A stretch of 6,443 nucleotides of DNA from Spirochaetales bacterium (GTDB lineage: Bacteria; Spirochaetota; Spirochaetia; DSM-27196; SLST01). Shown piece after piece: positions 1 to 5,940 of this stretch. A model generated the notes under the pieces. The model saw only the letters and a list, made by a program, of their open reading frames with translations, did not search any database and was not told the DNA's origin. The translations under genes and the position numbers were made by a program. Position 1 is the first letter of the stretch; every line of letters begins with the position of its first letter. The stretch covers positions 1 to 6,443 of the forward strand of contig DAOWMR010000163.1 of NCBI GenBank assembly GCA_030642995.1, read 5' to 3'.

Positions 1-65
1 AGGCACAACTCCATCGCGTTCAGGCTGCGGTCAATACCATCAGCATCGAGGATGTCAGTTCCTGA
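1..65 (+). CDS. C-terminal end of an unidentified gene (partial)
   Basis: Reading from base 3 gives an open frame of 20 codons that ends at TGA 63-65, with a C-terminus reading AQLHRVQAAVNTISIEDVSS. The stop lies 20 bases before the ATG of the next gene, which has a good ribosome binding site in between, so the two genes are plausibly co-transcribed. The fragment is too short to assign a family. It might also be a chance open frame, since 20 codons without a stop is weak evidence. Confidence 0.35.
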   Translation, partial: AQLHRVQAAVNTISIEDVSS

Positions 66-85
66 AACACGAACAAGGACGCCAT

Positions 86-526
86 ATGCATCGCTTCTAC
101 AAACGGATCAAGCTCGTGTTCAAATACGCCGGCTCCAATCGGAACCAATTCTGCAAGAAGTACGGCCATAACTATCAGACCCTGCAGGCCTACTGGGACA
201 CCAATAAGCTCCCGCCGGGAAACGTCCTGGAAGACCTCTCCCGGGAGTACAATGTCTCCCTGGATGCACTGGTAATGGGCGTCGGGGTACGACCGGTGGC
301 TGTTGAGAATCCTGTCATCAGGGAAATCTCCCGTTCGCTGGAGGAGTTGGGGAAGGACGACCTCCTGAGAGTTGAAGGTGCTCTTCGAATGTTCGGGTAC
401 ATAACCAGCTCCGATGGCGAAACTGGTACGGCAGCCGCCGAGGATCTGAGGCACACCCTGGAAGGCGGAGCCAGCGATCCTGACGATGAGGAATGGGCGA
501 CTCTGGAACCCGTTGATGGTGAGTGA
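86..526 (+). CDS. Small helix-turn-helix DNA-binding protein (CI-repressor-like)
   Basis: This is a 146-residue soluble protein with no signal peptide or membrane segment. Residues about 4-65 look like an XRE/CI-repressor type helix-turn-helix domain. A helix around FYKRIKLVF is followed by NQFCKKYGHNYQTLQAYW (about 20-37), which fits the turn and recognition helix, and then by LPPGNVLEDLSREYNVSLDAL (about 42-62), the usual closing helices in which a short phrase on living with or choosing conditions is replaced by a second DNA-contacting support. Residues 76-105 form a probable amphipathic helix that could serve dimerisation. The last 30 residues are acidic (DPDDEEW) and probably disordered. 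AAGGA at 75-79, six bases before the ATG, fixes the start. A role as transcriptional regulator is inferred from the fold; no target is identifiable. It lies 11 bases upstream of the hypA remnant and may once have been co-transcribed with it. The family resemblance to spirochaete repressor-like proteins is from memory. Confidence 0.75.
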   Translation: MHRFYKRIKLVFKYAGSNRNQFCKKYGHNYQTLQAYWDTNKLPPGNVLEDLSREYNVSLDALVMGVGVRPVAVENPVIREISRSLEELGKDDLLRVEGALRMFGYITSSDGETGTAAAEDLRHTLEGGASDPDDEEWATLEPVDGE

Positions 527-537
527 GAGAGTAGGCC

Positions 538-608
538 GTGCATGAGCTTTCCATCACCGACGCAATCCTGAAAACCGTTCTCGATCACGCCGGACGCGAC
601 AGCGGTGC
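538..608 (+). pseudogene. hypA: Truncated hypA, N-terminal fragment of the hydrogenase nickel chaperone
   Basis: From the GTG at 538 the frame reads MHELSITDAILKTVLDHA, the hallmark N-terminus of HypA. HypA (about 115 residues) delivers nickel to [NiFe]-hydrogenase together with HypB. His2, the conserved nickel ligand, is present, and its position requires the GTG to be the start; the ribosome binding site is weak (GAGAGAG at about 525-531). Family resemblance ends near residue 24 (GRDSGA). The beta-strand region and the CxxC...CxxC zinc site that should follow are absent. The frame stays open to base 900, but those residues are antisense to two minus-strand genes and do not resemble HypA, so the product cannot be a working chaperone. 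The break coincides with the break in the convergent ferredoxin-like gene. The same rearrangement, or an assembly error, explains both. Confidence 0.72.
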
Positions 609-612
609 GCTT
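600..612. other. Rearrangement or assembly junction between two convergent truncated genes
   Basis: HypA similarity on the plus strand ends at about 605-609. Similarity of the minus-strand ferredoxin-like protein ends at about 608-610, immediately after FDEREA. Both genes keep their 5' ends and lose their 3' ends, which is what a deletion spanning the tails of two convergent genes would leave. No insertion sequence, duplicated target site or other mobile element end is visible at the point. The exact breakpoint cannot be set without an intact reference. Confidence 0.6.
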
Positions 613-751
613 CCCGCTCGTCGAACAAGGCCTTCAGAAGCCGGAGTTCTACGCCGGAGGCGGTACTTGGGAATGGAACCGGAAGCTCGTCGATTCGTTC
701 CTGGAGTTTGCGGTAGACATCGTCGTGCGTGGTCGGGTTGGCGGGCGACAT
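608..751 (-). pseudogene. Truncated 4Fe-4S ferredoxin-like protein, N-terminal fragment
   Basis: The minus-strand frame starts at ATG 751-749 and overlaps the YwbE-family stop codon by one base (TGATG). It reads MSPANPTTHDDVYRKLQER, then a stretch ending FPSTASGVELRLLKALFDEREA. The pattern VYxxLxxxxDxLPxxFPxTxSGVExxxLxxLF resembles the N-terminal region of a family of anaerobe 4Fe-4S ferredoxin-domain proteins, whose cysteine clusters lie downstream of it. Here the resemblance ends after about 48 residues at base 608. The remaining codons to about 554 are arginine-rich and antisense to hypA, and no cysteine cluster remains. The fragment has no strong ribosome binding site of its own and would depend on coupling to the gene upstream. 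The family call is from memory of the N-terminal motif. Loss of the 3' part is well supported by the simultaneous hypA break. Confidence 0.6.
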
Positions 752-945
752 CAATCGTGGATCTCTTTGACCCTGCCCACCTGCCCGGAACTCAGTTTCA
801 CCTTGATGCCGTGGGGATGGGAGGCCGATTTGGTCAAAATTCTCTCCACGATCCCCTCCGTGAGGGTTCCCGTACTCTGGTCGTGCTTCAGCACGACTGA
901 TACATGTTGTCCCGGCCTGATCTTTTCTCGCTGGGTACCGTCCAT
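751..945 (-). CDS. ywbE: YwbE family protein
   Basis: This is a 64-residue protein, full length for the YwbE (DUF2196) family. It matches the family plan throughout: MDGTQREKIRPGQHVSVVLK at the start, then DQSTGTLTEGIVERILT, SHPHGIKVKL and GQVGRVKEI. The repeated short beta-strands, the HPHG motif and the GxVGRV ending are characteristic, and a small beta-barrel is likely. The biochemical role of the family is unknown to me. The ATG at 945-943 is chosen over the GTG three bases upstream because GGAGGAGG sits at a proper distance from it. It also overlaps the TGA of the upstream hydrolase by one base (TGATG), which suggests translational coupling. Its own stop overlaps the next start in the same way. 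Confidence 0.88.
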   Translation of the reverse strand: MDGTQREKIRPGQHVSVVLKHDQSTGTLTEGIVERILTKSASHPHGIKVKLSSGQVGRVKEIHD

Positions 946-1886
946 CACAGCCTCCTCCGTTTCAAGAACTCCACGATGAGATTGTTCATCTCTTCGGGAG
1001 CCTCCATGGTGGGCATATGGCCGACCCCGTCCAGAACGACACTCTCCATCCCCGGAATCAAATCCACGATAGCCTCGAAGTGAGCGGGAGGGACCGATTC
1101 ATCCCGAGTTCCCCGGATCGACAGGATTCCCCTCCCATCCAGTTGTCCGTATGTGGGCGTGAGGTTGTCCACCAGGTTGCCTCGGAAGAGGGACTTCACC
1201 GACCGTGAGAACCCGCGGTACTCCATCTGATCTCGAAAAGCCTCGGAGTACCGAGCCGCCTCAGCCACCCCGGCGCCGAGGAAGAGGTCATCGGCCCGCG
1301 ATGCGAGAATCCCAGGGAGGACCGTCTTGGCCGCCAGATCGCCCACCAGGGGAATCCTGACCAGCGTGATACCGGCGTTGTCTTCGGCCATGTGGAGCAC
1401 CGGGGAGATGAGGACCATTTGGTCAATCGATTCAGGATACCGGAGGGCGAACTCGGCTGCCACGGTGCATCCCATGGAATGACCCACGAGGTTGACCCGG
1501 TGCCACCCCTGGGCGTCTATCAGGTCTTTCAGCTGTCGGGTGTAGAGCTCCGCGTCGTACCGCCCACGGGGCCGGTCCGAGAGACCCCGGCCGTACTGGT
1601 TGTACCGGAGCACCCGAAACCCGCCGTCGGCCAAAACCGTGAATTGCCGGTCCCAGTCGAACATGGGGACCGACAGACCGTGGATCAGAACCACCGGCTC
1701 CCCTGCCTCCGGTCCGGCGAGCTCGTATTCGGCAAACCCTTCGGACAGCTGGATGAACTCCGCCCCGGACTCCGCTCGTACCGATTCGTCCAGCCTTCGA
1801 TTGTCCGGACTGACCAGCGTGACGACGACGGCTCCGATCGCCAGCACCCCCACGACGACAACTGCAATTCTCCATAGCTTCTTCAT
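945..1886 (-). CDS. Membrane-anchored alpha/beta hydrolase
   Basis: This 313-residue serine hydrolase has the alpha/beta hydrolase fold. An N-terminal hydrophobic segment (residues about 5-25, after MKK) is a signal anchor or uncleaved signal peptide, so the catalytic domain probably lies outside the cytoplasmic membrane. The oxyanion-loop motif HGLS is at 69-72 and the nucleophile elbow GHSMG at 135-139, giving Ser137. The acid is Asp262 in GTRDESVP and the base His290 in GVGHMP, so the triad is complete and correctly spaced. A cap region lies at about 165-235. YNQYGRGLSDRP (95-106) matches the strand-4 region of epoxide hydrolase/esterase-like members. The substrate cannot be predicted. The start ATG at 1886 follows AAAGGGG with six bases between. 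It is the first gene of a coupled set with the YwbE-family gene, and its stop TGA (947-945) shares a base with that gene's ATG. Confidence 0.88.
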   Translation of the reverse strand: MKKLWRIAVVVVGVLAIGAVVVTLVSPDNRRLDESVRAESGAEFIQLSEGFAEYELAGPEAGEPVVLIHGLSVPMFDWDRQFTVLADGGFRVLRYNQYGRGLSDRPRGRYDAELYTRQLKDLIDAQGWHRVNLVGHSMGCTVAAEFALRYPESIDQMVLISPVLHMAEDNAGITLVRIPLVGDLAAKTVLPGILASRADDLFLGAGVAEAARYSEAFRDQMEYRGFSRSVKSLFRGNLVDNLTPTYGQLDGRGILSIRGTRDESVPPAHFEAIVDLIPGMESVVLDGVGHMPTMEAPEEMNNLIVEFLKRRRL

Positions 1887-1904
1887 CCAGAACCCCTTTC
1901 ACCC

Positions 1905-1910
1905 ATTGTA
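1905..1910 (-). promoter_or_regulatory. Possible -10 element for the hydrolase operon
   Basis: On the minus strand TACAAT lies 18 bases upstream of the hydrolase ATG at 1886. It is a good match to the sigma-70 -10 consensus. No convincing -35 box is found 16-18 bases further upstream. The leader would be short, with the ribosome binding site just inside it. A 5-base-pair inverted repeat (CGGCA/TGCCG, 1914-1927) sits in the would-be spacer. Confidence 0.25.
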
Positions 1911-1991
1911 CACCGGCAATCGTGCCGCGGGTTCATTCGGGTTCCGTTGTTGTCGGAGTGGCGAATCAGGGCCAGACTCAGCCAGGCGCGG

Positions 1992-2564
1992 TTAACGGAT
2001 GCTCGGAATCGGATCCTCGGTCGACGCTTCGATGATAGCACCTTCCAGAGGCCCGCGGAAGTGAGCGGTGACCGTGATCCCGCCTTCGACCGTCCCTTCG
2101 AAGTCGAGAATGTAATCATCCCCTATTCGCGCCCTGGAGACCGTGAGCAACCCGGTAGCAAACTGGTACATTGCAGTCGTTGTGCCGGCGCTGAAATTGG
2201 CGCCCACGTAGGCCCTGCCGGCATACATGGTGTTGACGTTCCCGTAGAAGTCTGCGTTGAAGGTGAAGGTTCCTTCACCCAGAGTGGGCGTCGGGCTGAT
2301 CAAGAAGAACCCGATCTCATCGCCGGACCCCGAGCCCTGTCCTTCCGTATTCACTATGATACCGTCCGATACGAGCCAGACATCCAGATAGTAATTGCTG
2401 GTCTCAAACTGTCCGTAGTTCAGAATGTACATCTTGGCCGAGTCGTACGAGGCCCCCGCAACGGTGAACTGGTTGGGAGAGATGAATCCCAGCACCGCCG
2501 AGCACGATCCAAGAAGCAAGACGAAAGCACCCACAACGAGACCAATTCTCAAACCTCTTCTCAT
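1992..2564 (-). CDS. Beta-rich surface lipoprotein, function unknown
   Basis: This is a 190-residue exported protein. The N-terminus MRRGLRIGLVVGAFVLLLGSC has two or more basic residues, a hydrophobic core and a lipobox-like LGSC, so Cys21 would be lipidated after signal peptidase II cleavage. The mature part is rich in Gly, Thr, Tyr and Phe with short alternating segments (SAKMYILNYGQF, YYLDVWLVSDG, GEGTFTFNADFYG, RIGDDYILDFEG, GITVTAHFRGPLEG), which suggests an all-beta barrel or sandwich. This layout is reminiscent of small Bacteroidota and Spirochaetota lipoproteins of unknown role. The ATG at 2564 is preferred over the GTG at 2567 because AGGAGG is five bases upstream of it. The stop is TAA 1994-1992. 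About 105 bases separate it from the hydrolase, with no clear terminator. Confidence 0.75.
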   Translation of the reverse strand: MRRGLRIGLVVGAFVLLLGSCSAVLGFISPNQFTVAGASYDSAKMYILNYGQFETSNYYLDVWLVSDGIIVNTEGQGSGSGDEIGFFLISPTPTLGEGTFTFNADFYGNVNTMYAGRAYVGANFSAGTTTAMYQFATGLLTVSRARIGDDYILDFEGTVEGGITVTAHFRGPLEGAIIEASTEDPIPSIR

Positions 2565-2609
2565 CACAGCCTCCTAGGATACGTGTTTGATTGCTGATCA
2601 GACACCTCC

Positions 2610-2618
2610 AGTATAGCA
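2610..2618 (-). promoter_or_regulatory. Extended -10 promoter for the lipoprotein gene
   Basis: On the minus strand the sequence TGCTATACT matches an extended -10 element (TGn followed by TATACT). It is about 46 bases upstream of the lipoprotein ATG, which would give a transcription start near 2603 and a leader of about 40 bases containing AGGAGG. The -35 region is poor, as is common for extended -10 promoters. The palindrome CTGATCAG (2594-2601) would lie just inside the transcript. Confidence 0.45.
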
Positions 2619-2671
2619 CTGTATGATGCGCATCGCTACGTCTGGATCCCTTGGAAAAGGTCTCAGGCGGC

Positions 2672-2677
2672 TATACA
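2672..2677 (+). promoter_or_regulatory. Possible -10 element for the kinase operon
   Basis: TATACA lies 11 bases upstream of the ATG at 2689. A weak -35-like TTGGAA (2651-2656) precedes it with a 15-base spacer, shorter than ideal. If it is used, transcription would begin at about 2684, leaving almost no leader. Translation of the first gene would then be nearly leaderless, which agrees with the lack of a clear ribosome binding site in front of that ATG. Confidence 0.3.
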
Positions 2678-2688
2678 CTTGAGACATC

Positions 2689-3219
2689 ATGGGAGAATAC
2701 TTGGACCAACTGCCCGAAAGAGTGCGCGAACACGTGCGACTGTTGGTAGAACCGGCGGGTTTGCAGGATACCGCAGATGCGGACGAGATTCTTGCCCAGG
2801 GCTGGCTTGAGAAGAACGCCGCGTTCGAACATCACACATCTGATCGAGGAATGGTGGGTGTTGCTTCATTCTCTCGGGGCGAGTCGACTGGCGCCCTCGC
2901 CATGACCTACTCGGGTTCCATCGTCAGCATTGGGCCGATGTCGGACGGCGAGCGCGATGTGGCTTATGCCAGCATTGGGGCACGTCGAGACGTTCCACAG
3001 ATGTCGGTGAAGCAGGACAGCCGGCTCGGGCTGGATGTGAAGGTGGACGAAGTCATCCGCTTTGAAGAGGGCCCGGTCCAGAAAACATCTCCCGTGTTTG
3101 CAATAGCGGTCTTTCAGAAGGCGTTGCCGGCGGCCAAGGAAAATGCAGCATTAGTTGAGGTCACGCAGGTTCTTACCGAGCGGTTTGTCAGTATCAACAA
3201 CGAAACTCTGCACGGCTGA
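2689..3219 (+). CDS. Conserved-looking protein of unknown function, first gene of the kinase operon
   Basis: This is a 176-residue protein with no signal peptide, membrane segment or motif that I can assign to a named family. Residues 1-40 are probably helical (LDQLPERVREHVRLLVEPAG, then DADEILAQGWLEKNAAF). Residues about 53-145 look beta-rich, with SFSRGESTGALAMTYSGSIV and SIGPMSDGERDVAYASIGAR as the most patterned parts. Residues 147-176 are helical again. It is predicted to be cytoplasmic. The start at 2689 has only a weak ribosome binding site (GAG at 2681-2683), so an alternative start is possible, but the helical N-terminus reads as genuine protein. It ends 20 bases before the kinase start on the same strand, which points to co-transcription. 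A role as kinase substrate, regulator or adaptor is a guess from position only. Confidence 0.8.
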   Translation: MGEYLDQLPERVREHVRLLVEPAGLQDTADADEILAQGWLEKNAAFEHHTSDRGMVGVASFSRGESTGALAMTYSGSIVSIGPMSDGERDVAYASIGARRDVPQMSVKQDSRLGLDVKVDEVIRFEEGPVQKTSPVFAIAVFQKALPAAKENAALVEVTQVLTERFVSINNETLHG

Positions 3220-3239
3220 TCAGGTCCGCGAGAGGGGAC

Positions 3240-5042
3240 ATGGCTCGACTTCCAGACCAAATTGGCAAATACGACATCGTTGACCGCATCGGTAAGGGCG
3301 GAATGGGCATGGTCTACAAGGCCCGGCACCCGACTCTGGATCGATTTGTAATCCTGAAGAAGCTTGCCGTTTCCGGTGACGCCGCTATGCGCGAACGCTT
3401 CCGGCGGGAGGCGGAAATCATGATTGATTTCCGCACCGACTACGTCGTTGATGTCTACGACCACTTTCGGCACAACTCGTCCGACTACATTGCCCTTGAG
3501 TTTGTGAACGGCGGATCGCTCGATGCGATACTCGAGCGTGAGCGTTACCTTCCCGGCGACGTTGCGTTGCTGATCGTGCGGGACTGTTGTCGAGGGCTCG
3601 AGTACGTGCACAGCAAGGGCGTGGTTCACCGCGATGTGAAGCCGGGCAACGTCATCCTCGGCCGTGATGGATCGGTGAAACTGCTTGACTTTGGAATTGC
3701 CTCCCGCGTTGAGTCGTTTGGAGAGGATCTCACGCGTGACGGAATGACTCTTGGCACGGTGGCCTATATCGCGCCGGAGCAAATTGAGCAAAGCCGGACC
3801 GCCGATGTGCGCGCAGATATCTATTCGACCGGAGCCATGCTGTATGAGATGGTGACCGGCCGTAAGGCGTTTCCTGGAGGGTTCACTCCCGAAAATGTCA
3901 ATCGAATCCAGCGGGGCCGATATCGTCGGCCCCGACGGGTGAACCTACAGGTTTCAAGGTTTGCCTCCCGCCTGATCAGGCGATGCATGAAACGCAACCC
4001 GAAGCGACGGTTCCAAAGCGCCGGCAAGGTGGCAGTGGCCATTGACCGGAACCTCAAGCGCCGCAGTCCCGACCGGATACGGGAACAGATTGGCCGGTAT
4101 GCCGGTAACGAGGCTGTCACCGGCACTGGAGAATCAACTTCCCGTCGCCGATGGCCACGGGTGCTTCTTGCCGCAGCCGTCGTGGTCCTCCTCGCGGGGG
4201 TGGCCGCGTATGCAACCGGCTACTTCCAGCGATTCTTTCTGGGTGATACCCACGGCCTCGTCTACTACCAACTCAGACTCCGCAAGGGTGAACGCGCTGT
4301 TGGCGAGCACCTGCTGCGCCTGGAACTTCAGCGCCTGAACAGCGGGGAACTCGTGAACGTCAACCCGGTTCTGCCGCTTCTTCATCCGGTAGCCTCCCTT
4401 GAAACTCCCGACTATATCATCCTGCGTTCGCGGCTTCTGACATTGCCCGCGGGGCGCTACCGCTCCACAATCCAGGTTGGAGAAACCTACGTCCGTGAAG
4501 AGTTCTCGGTCTTGCCTGTGTCGATGACTACAGAGGCTCAACTCCTCTCGGTTCGTTACGATGCTGAACCACCCTCGGCACTCAATCTGACTGTTCATGC
4601 CTACGATGCCCCCACTGGCGCCGAGCTTTCCGACGCAGTGGCTGAAGCTGAGATTGAAGGGAGATGGATTGCCCTCCGGCCCCTTTCGAATGAACCGGCA
4701 GCGGGTGACCCCCAGGTTGGAGACACTCGTCCGGGGGAGAGTCGTCCCGAAGACGGTTCGGAAGAGATCCTGGTGCCGGTCGATGATCTCTCGGCCGTTT
4801 TGTTGGCGATTCGCGACCGTGCGGGAGCGCAAGATGATGAGTCGCTGCCCGGTGAGAGCTCCGGGCCGGACCCGGTGCCTCAACGCGCCGCGGTATTTGT
4901 CCCGGGCGAAACAATAAGGCTGCGAGTCACTCACCCCAGTTACCGCGTGGCAACAACCGAGTTGAGCCCGGGACCGTTCACGCGTTCAGCTGTTATCCGG
5001 ATTGGGATGATTTCAATCGAATCTACAACGGAGGAGAATTGA
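3240..5042 (+). CDS. Transmembrane Ser/Thr protein kinase (Hanks type)
   Basis: This 600-residue kinase phosphorylates Ser or Thr using ATP. The kinase domain spans about 11-272 and has every expected motif: glycine loop IGKGGMGMVY (17-26), VILK with catalytic Lys40, helix-C Glu57, catalytic loop HRDVKPGN (130-137, Asp132 and Asn137), DFG at 150-152, an activation loop with Thr165, Thr170 and Thr173 as candidate autophosphorylation sites, APE at 178-180, and Asp193 in RADIYSTG. A basic juxtamembrane stretch (about 270-307) precedes one transmembrane helix (about 308-328). Residues 330-600 should then be extracytoplasmic. That part shows beta-strand-like sequence, two acidic low-complexity linkers (about 486-510 and 530-548) and a last segment, VPGETIRLRVTHPSYRV, reminiscent of a PEGA-type or Ig-like fold. 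No PASTA repeats are present. GAGAGGGG just before ATG 3240 fixes the start. Its TGA overlaps the next ATG. Confidence 0.95.
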   Translation: MARLPDQIGKYDIVDRIGKGGMGMVYKARHPTLDRFVILKKLAVSGDAAMRERFRREAEIMIDFRTDYVVDVYDHFRHNSSDYIALEFVNGGSLDAILERERYLPGDVALLIVRDCCRGLEYVHSKGVVHRDVKPGNVILGRDGSVKLLDFGIASRVESFGEDLTRDGMTLGTVAYIAPEQIEQSRTADVRADIYSTGAMLYEMVTGRKAFPGGFTPENVNRIQRGRYRRPRRVNLQVSRFASRLIRRCMKRNPKRRFQSAGKVAVAIDRNLKRRSPDRIREQIGRYAGNEAVTGTGESTSRRRWPRVLLAAAVVVLLAGVAAYATGYFQRFFLGDTHGLVYYQLRLRKGERAVGEHLLRLELQRLNSGELVNVNPVLPLLHPVASLETPDYIILRSRLLTLPAGRYRSTIQVGETYVREEFSVLPVSMTTEAQLLSVRYDAEPPSALNLTVHAYDAPTGAELSDAVAEAEIEGRWIALRPLSNEPAAGDPQVGDTRPGESRPEDGSEEILVPVDDLSAVLLAIRDRAGAQDDESLPGESSGPDPVPQRAAVFVPGETIRLRVTHPSYRVATTELSPGPFTRSAVIRIGMISIESTTEEN

Positions 5043-5929
5043 TGAGCCTCATAACTCGACGGATGCTCATTCTTGTCGCCGGGGCGGTCGCCGGGCTTCT
5101 GGCGTGGCCACTCTCGGAGCTGCTTCTTGGCGTTCAAACGGGGTTTCCATCCTACCTGACATTCATCGTTGCCTCCGGCGCGCTGTTCGGCGGCTTCTTT
5201 GGACTTGCCCTTGGCACAATTGATGGAATCACCGGGGGAATTGCCGCCAGAAAATGGACGGGGCTTGTCTTGGGCGCCGTGTTCGGCATTGTCGCCGGCG
5301 GAATTGGCGCCCTCGCCGGTCAGGCAATATTCCTTGCCGTTGGGCAAGCGGTTCTGGTGTCTCCAGCGAGCAGATCGATTGGCATTCCGTTGGCTCGTGG
5401 CATTGGCTGGGCGGTGATGGGCACGATCATCGGTGCCGCTGAAGGGGCCAGATTGCGGTCAGGACAGCGGGCCGCTATTGGCGCCCTTGGCGGATTTGTC
5501 GGGGGATTGGCCGGCGGAGTTATCATTGAGTACGGGTCGCTCGCTTTCGGTTCTGCCGGATGGGTACGCCCTGCAGCCAGCGTGGTTCTGGGTCTGCTCA
5601 TTGCCGCAGGGTTTGCCGTAATAGAACGAGGGTTTCTCCTCGGTTCGCTGGTTCTCGTAACCGGTCCGCTCCGCGGCCGGGAGTACCCGTTGCCCCCGGG
5701 TCGGACTACAATTGGCCGCTCGGTGCGAGACACCATCAGCCTTCTCCCCTACGATGGCCTTTCCACACAGCACGCGGTGATTATCGGCCGGAAGTCCGGA
5801 CTCACTCTCGAGAGCGGCGCTACAGACGCCGAGGTTCGTGTCAATGAGGAGAAGGTTGAGCGGGTTGACTTGAAGTTTGACGACGTGATTGACGTAGGCA
5901 AAGCACGGTTCGTCTTGAAGACGCCGTAA
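5042..5929 (+). CDS. Glycine-rich multi-pass membrane protein with C-terminal FHA domain
   Basis: This is a 295-residue protein in two parts. Residues 8-200 hold about five or six hydrophobic segments very rich in Gly and Ala (for example ALFGGFFGLALGTIDGITGG and ALGGFVGGLAGGVI), suggesting tightly packed glycine-zipper helices. Residues about 202-293 form a forkhead-associated domain with the phosphothreonine-binding residues in place: GRS (225-227), Ser241 and His244 in STQHAVI, Asn268, and the closing strand DVIDVGKARFVL. FHA domains bind phosphothreonine peptides, so the upstream kinase or its substrates are the natural partner (inferred). The ATG at 5042 is chosen because GGAGGAG (5030-5036) is five bases upstream; the TTG at 5039 is too close. 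Start and kinase stop share one base (TGATG), which implies coupled translation and matched expression. The FHA domain should face the cytoplasm. Confidence 0.9.
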   Translation: MSLITRRMLILVAGAVAGLLAWPLSELLLGVQTGFPSYLTFIVASGALFGGFFGLALGTIDGITGGIAARKWTGLVLGAVFGIVAGGIGALAGQAIFLAVGQAVLVSPASRSIGIPLARGIGWAVMGTIIGAAEGARLRSGQRAAIGALGGFVGGLAGGVIIEYGSLAFGSAGWVRPAASVVLGLLIAAGFAVIERGFLLGSLVLVTGPLRGREYPLPPGRTTIGRSVRDTISLLPYDGLSTQHAVIIGRKSGLTLESGATDAEVRVNEEKVERVDLKFDDVIDVGKARFVLKTP

Positions 5930-5940
5930 CGGGAGGCAGT

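Noticed and set aside
20..454. Minus-strand open frame opposite the helix-turn-helix gene
   Set aside because: The plus-strand gene has a clear ribosome binding site and a recognisable domain, so the antisense frame is a by-product.
605..979. Plus-strand open frame of 124 codons beginning at the junction
   Set aside because: It is antisense to the ferredoxin remnant and the YwbE-family gene, and the translation has no family features.
1914..1927. Inverted repeat CGGCA/TGCCG with a four-base loop, considered as a terminator after the lipoprotein gene
   Set aside because: The stem is only five base pairs and no T-run follows on either strand.
3114..3791. Long minus-strand open frame (225 codons) across the kinase start
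   Set aside because: It is antisense to the kinase domain, whose motifs are all present on the plus strand, and its own translation shows no family resemblance.
4134..4934. Long minus-strand open frame (266 codons) inside the kinase gene
   Set aside because: It is a shadow of the GC-rich kinase coding frame, with no recognisable protein and no ribosome binding site considered convincing.
5039..5041. TTG as start of the FHA protein
   Set aside because: It lies only two bases from the GGAGGAG site, while the ATG at 5042 has proper spacing and the common TGATG overlap.
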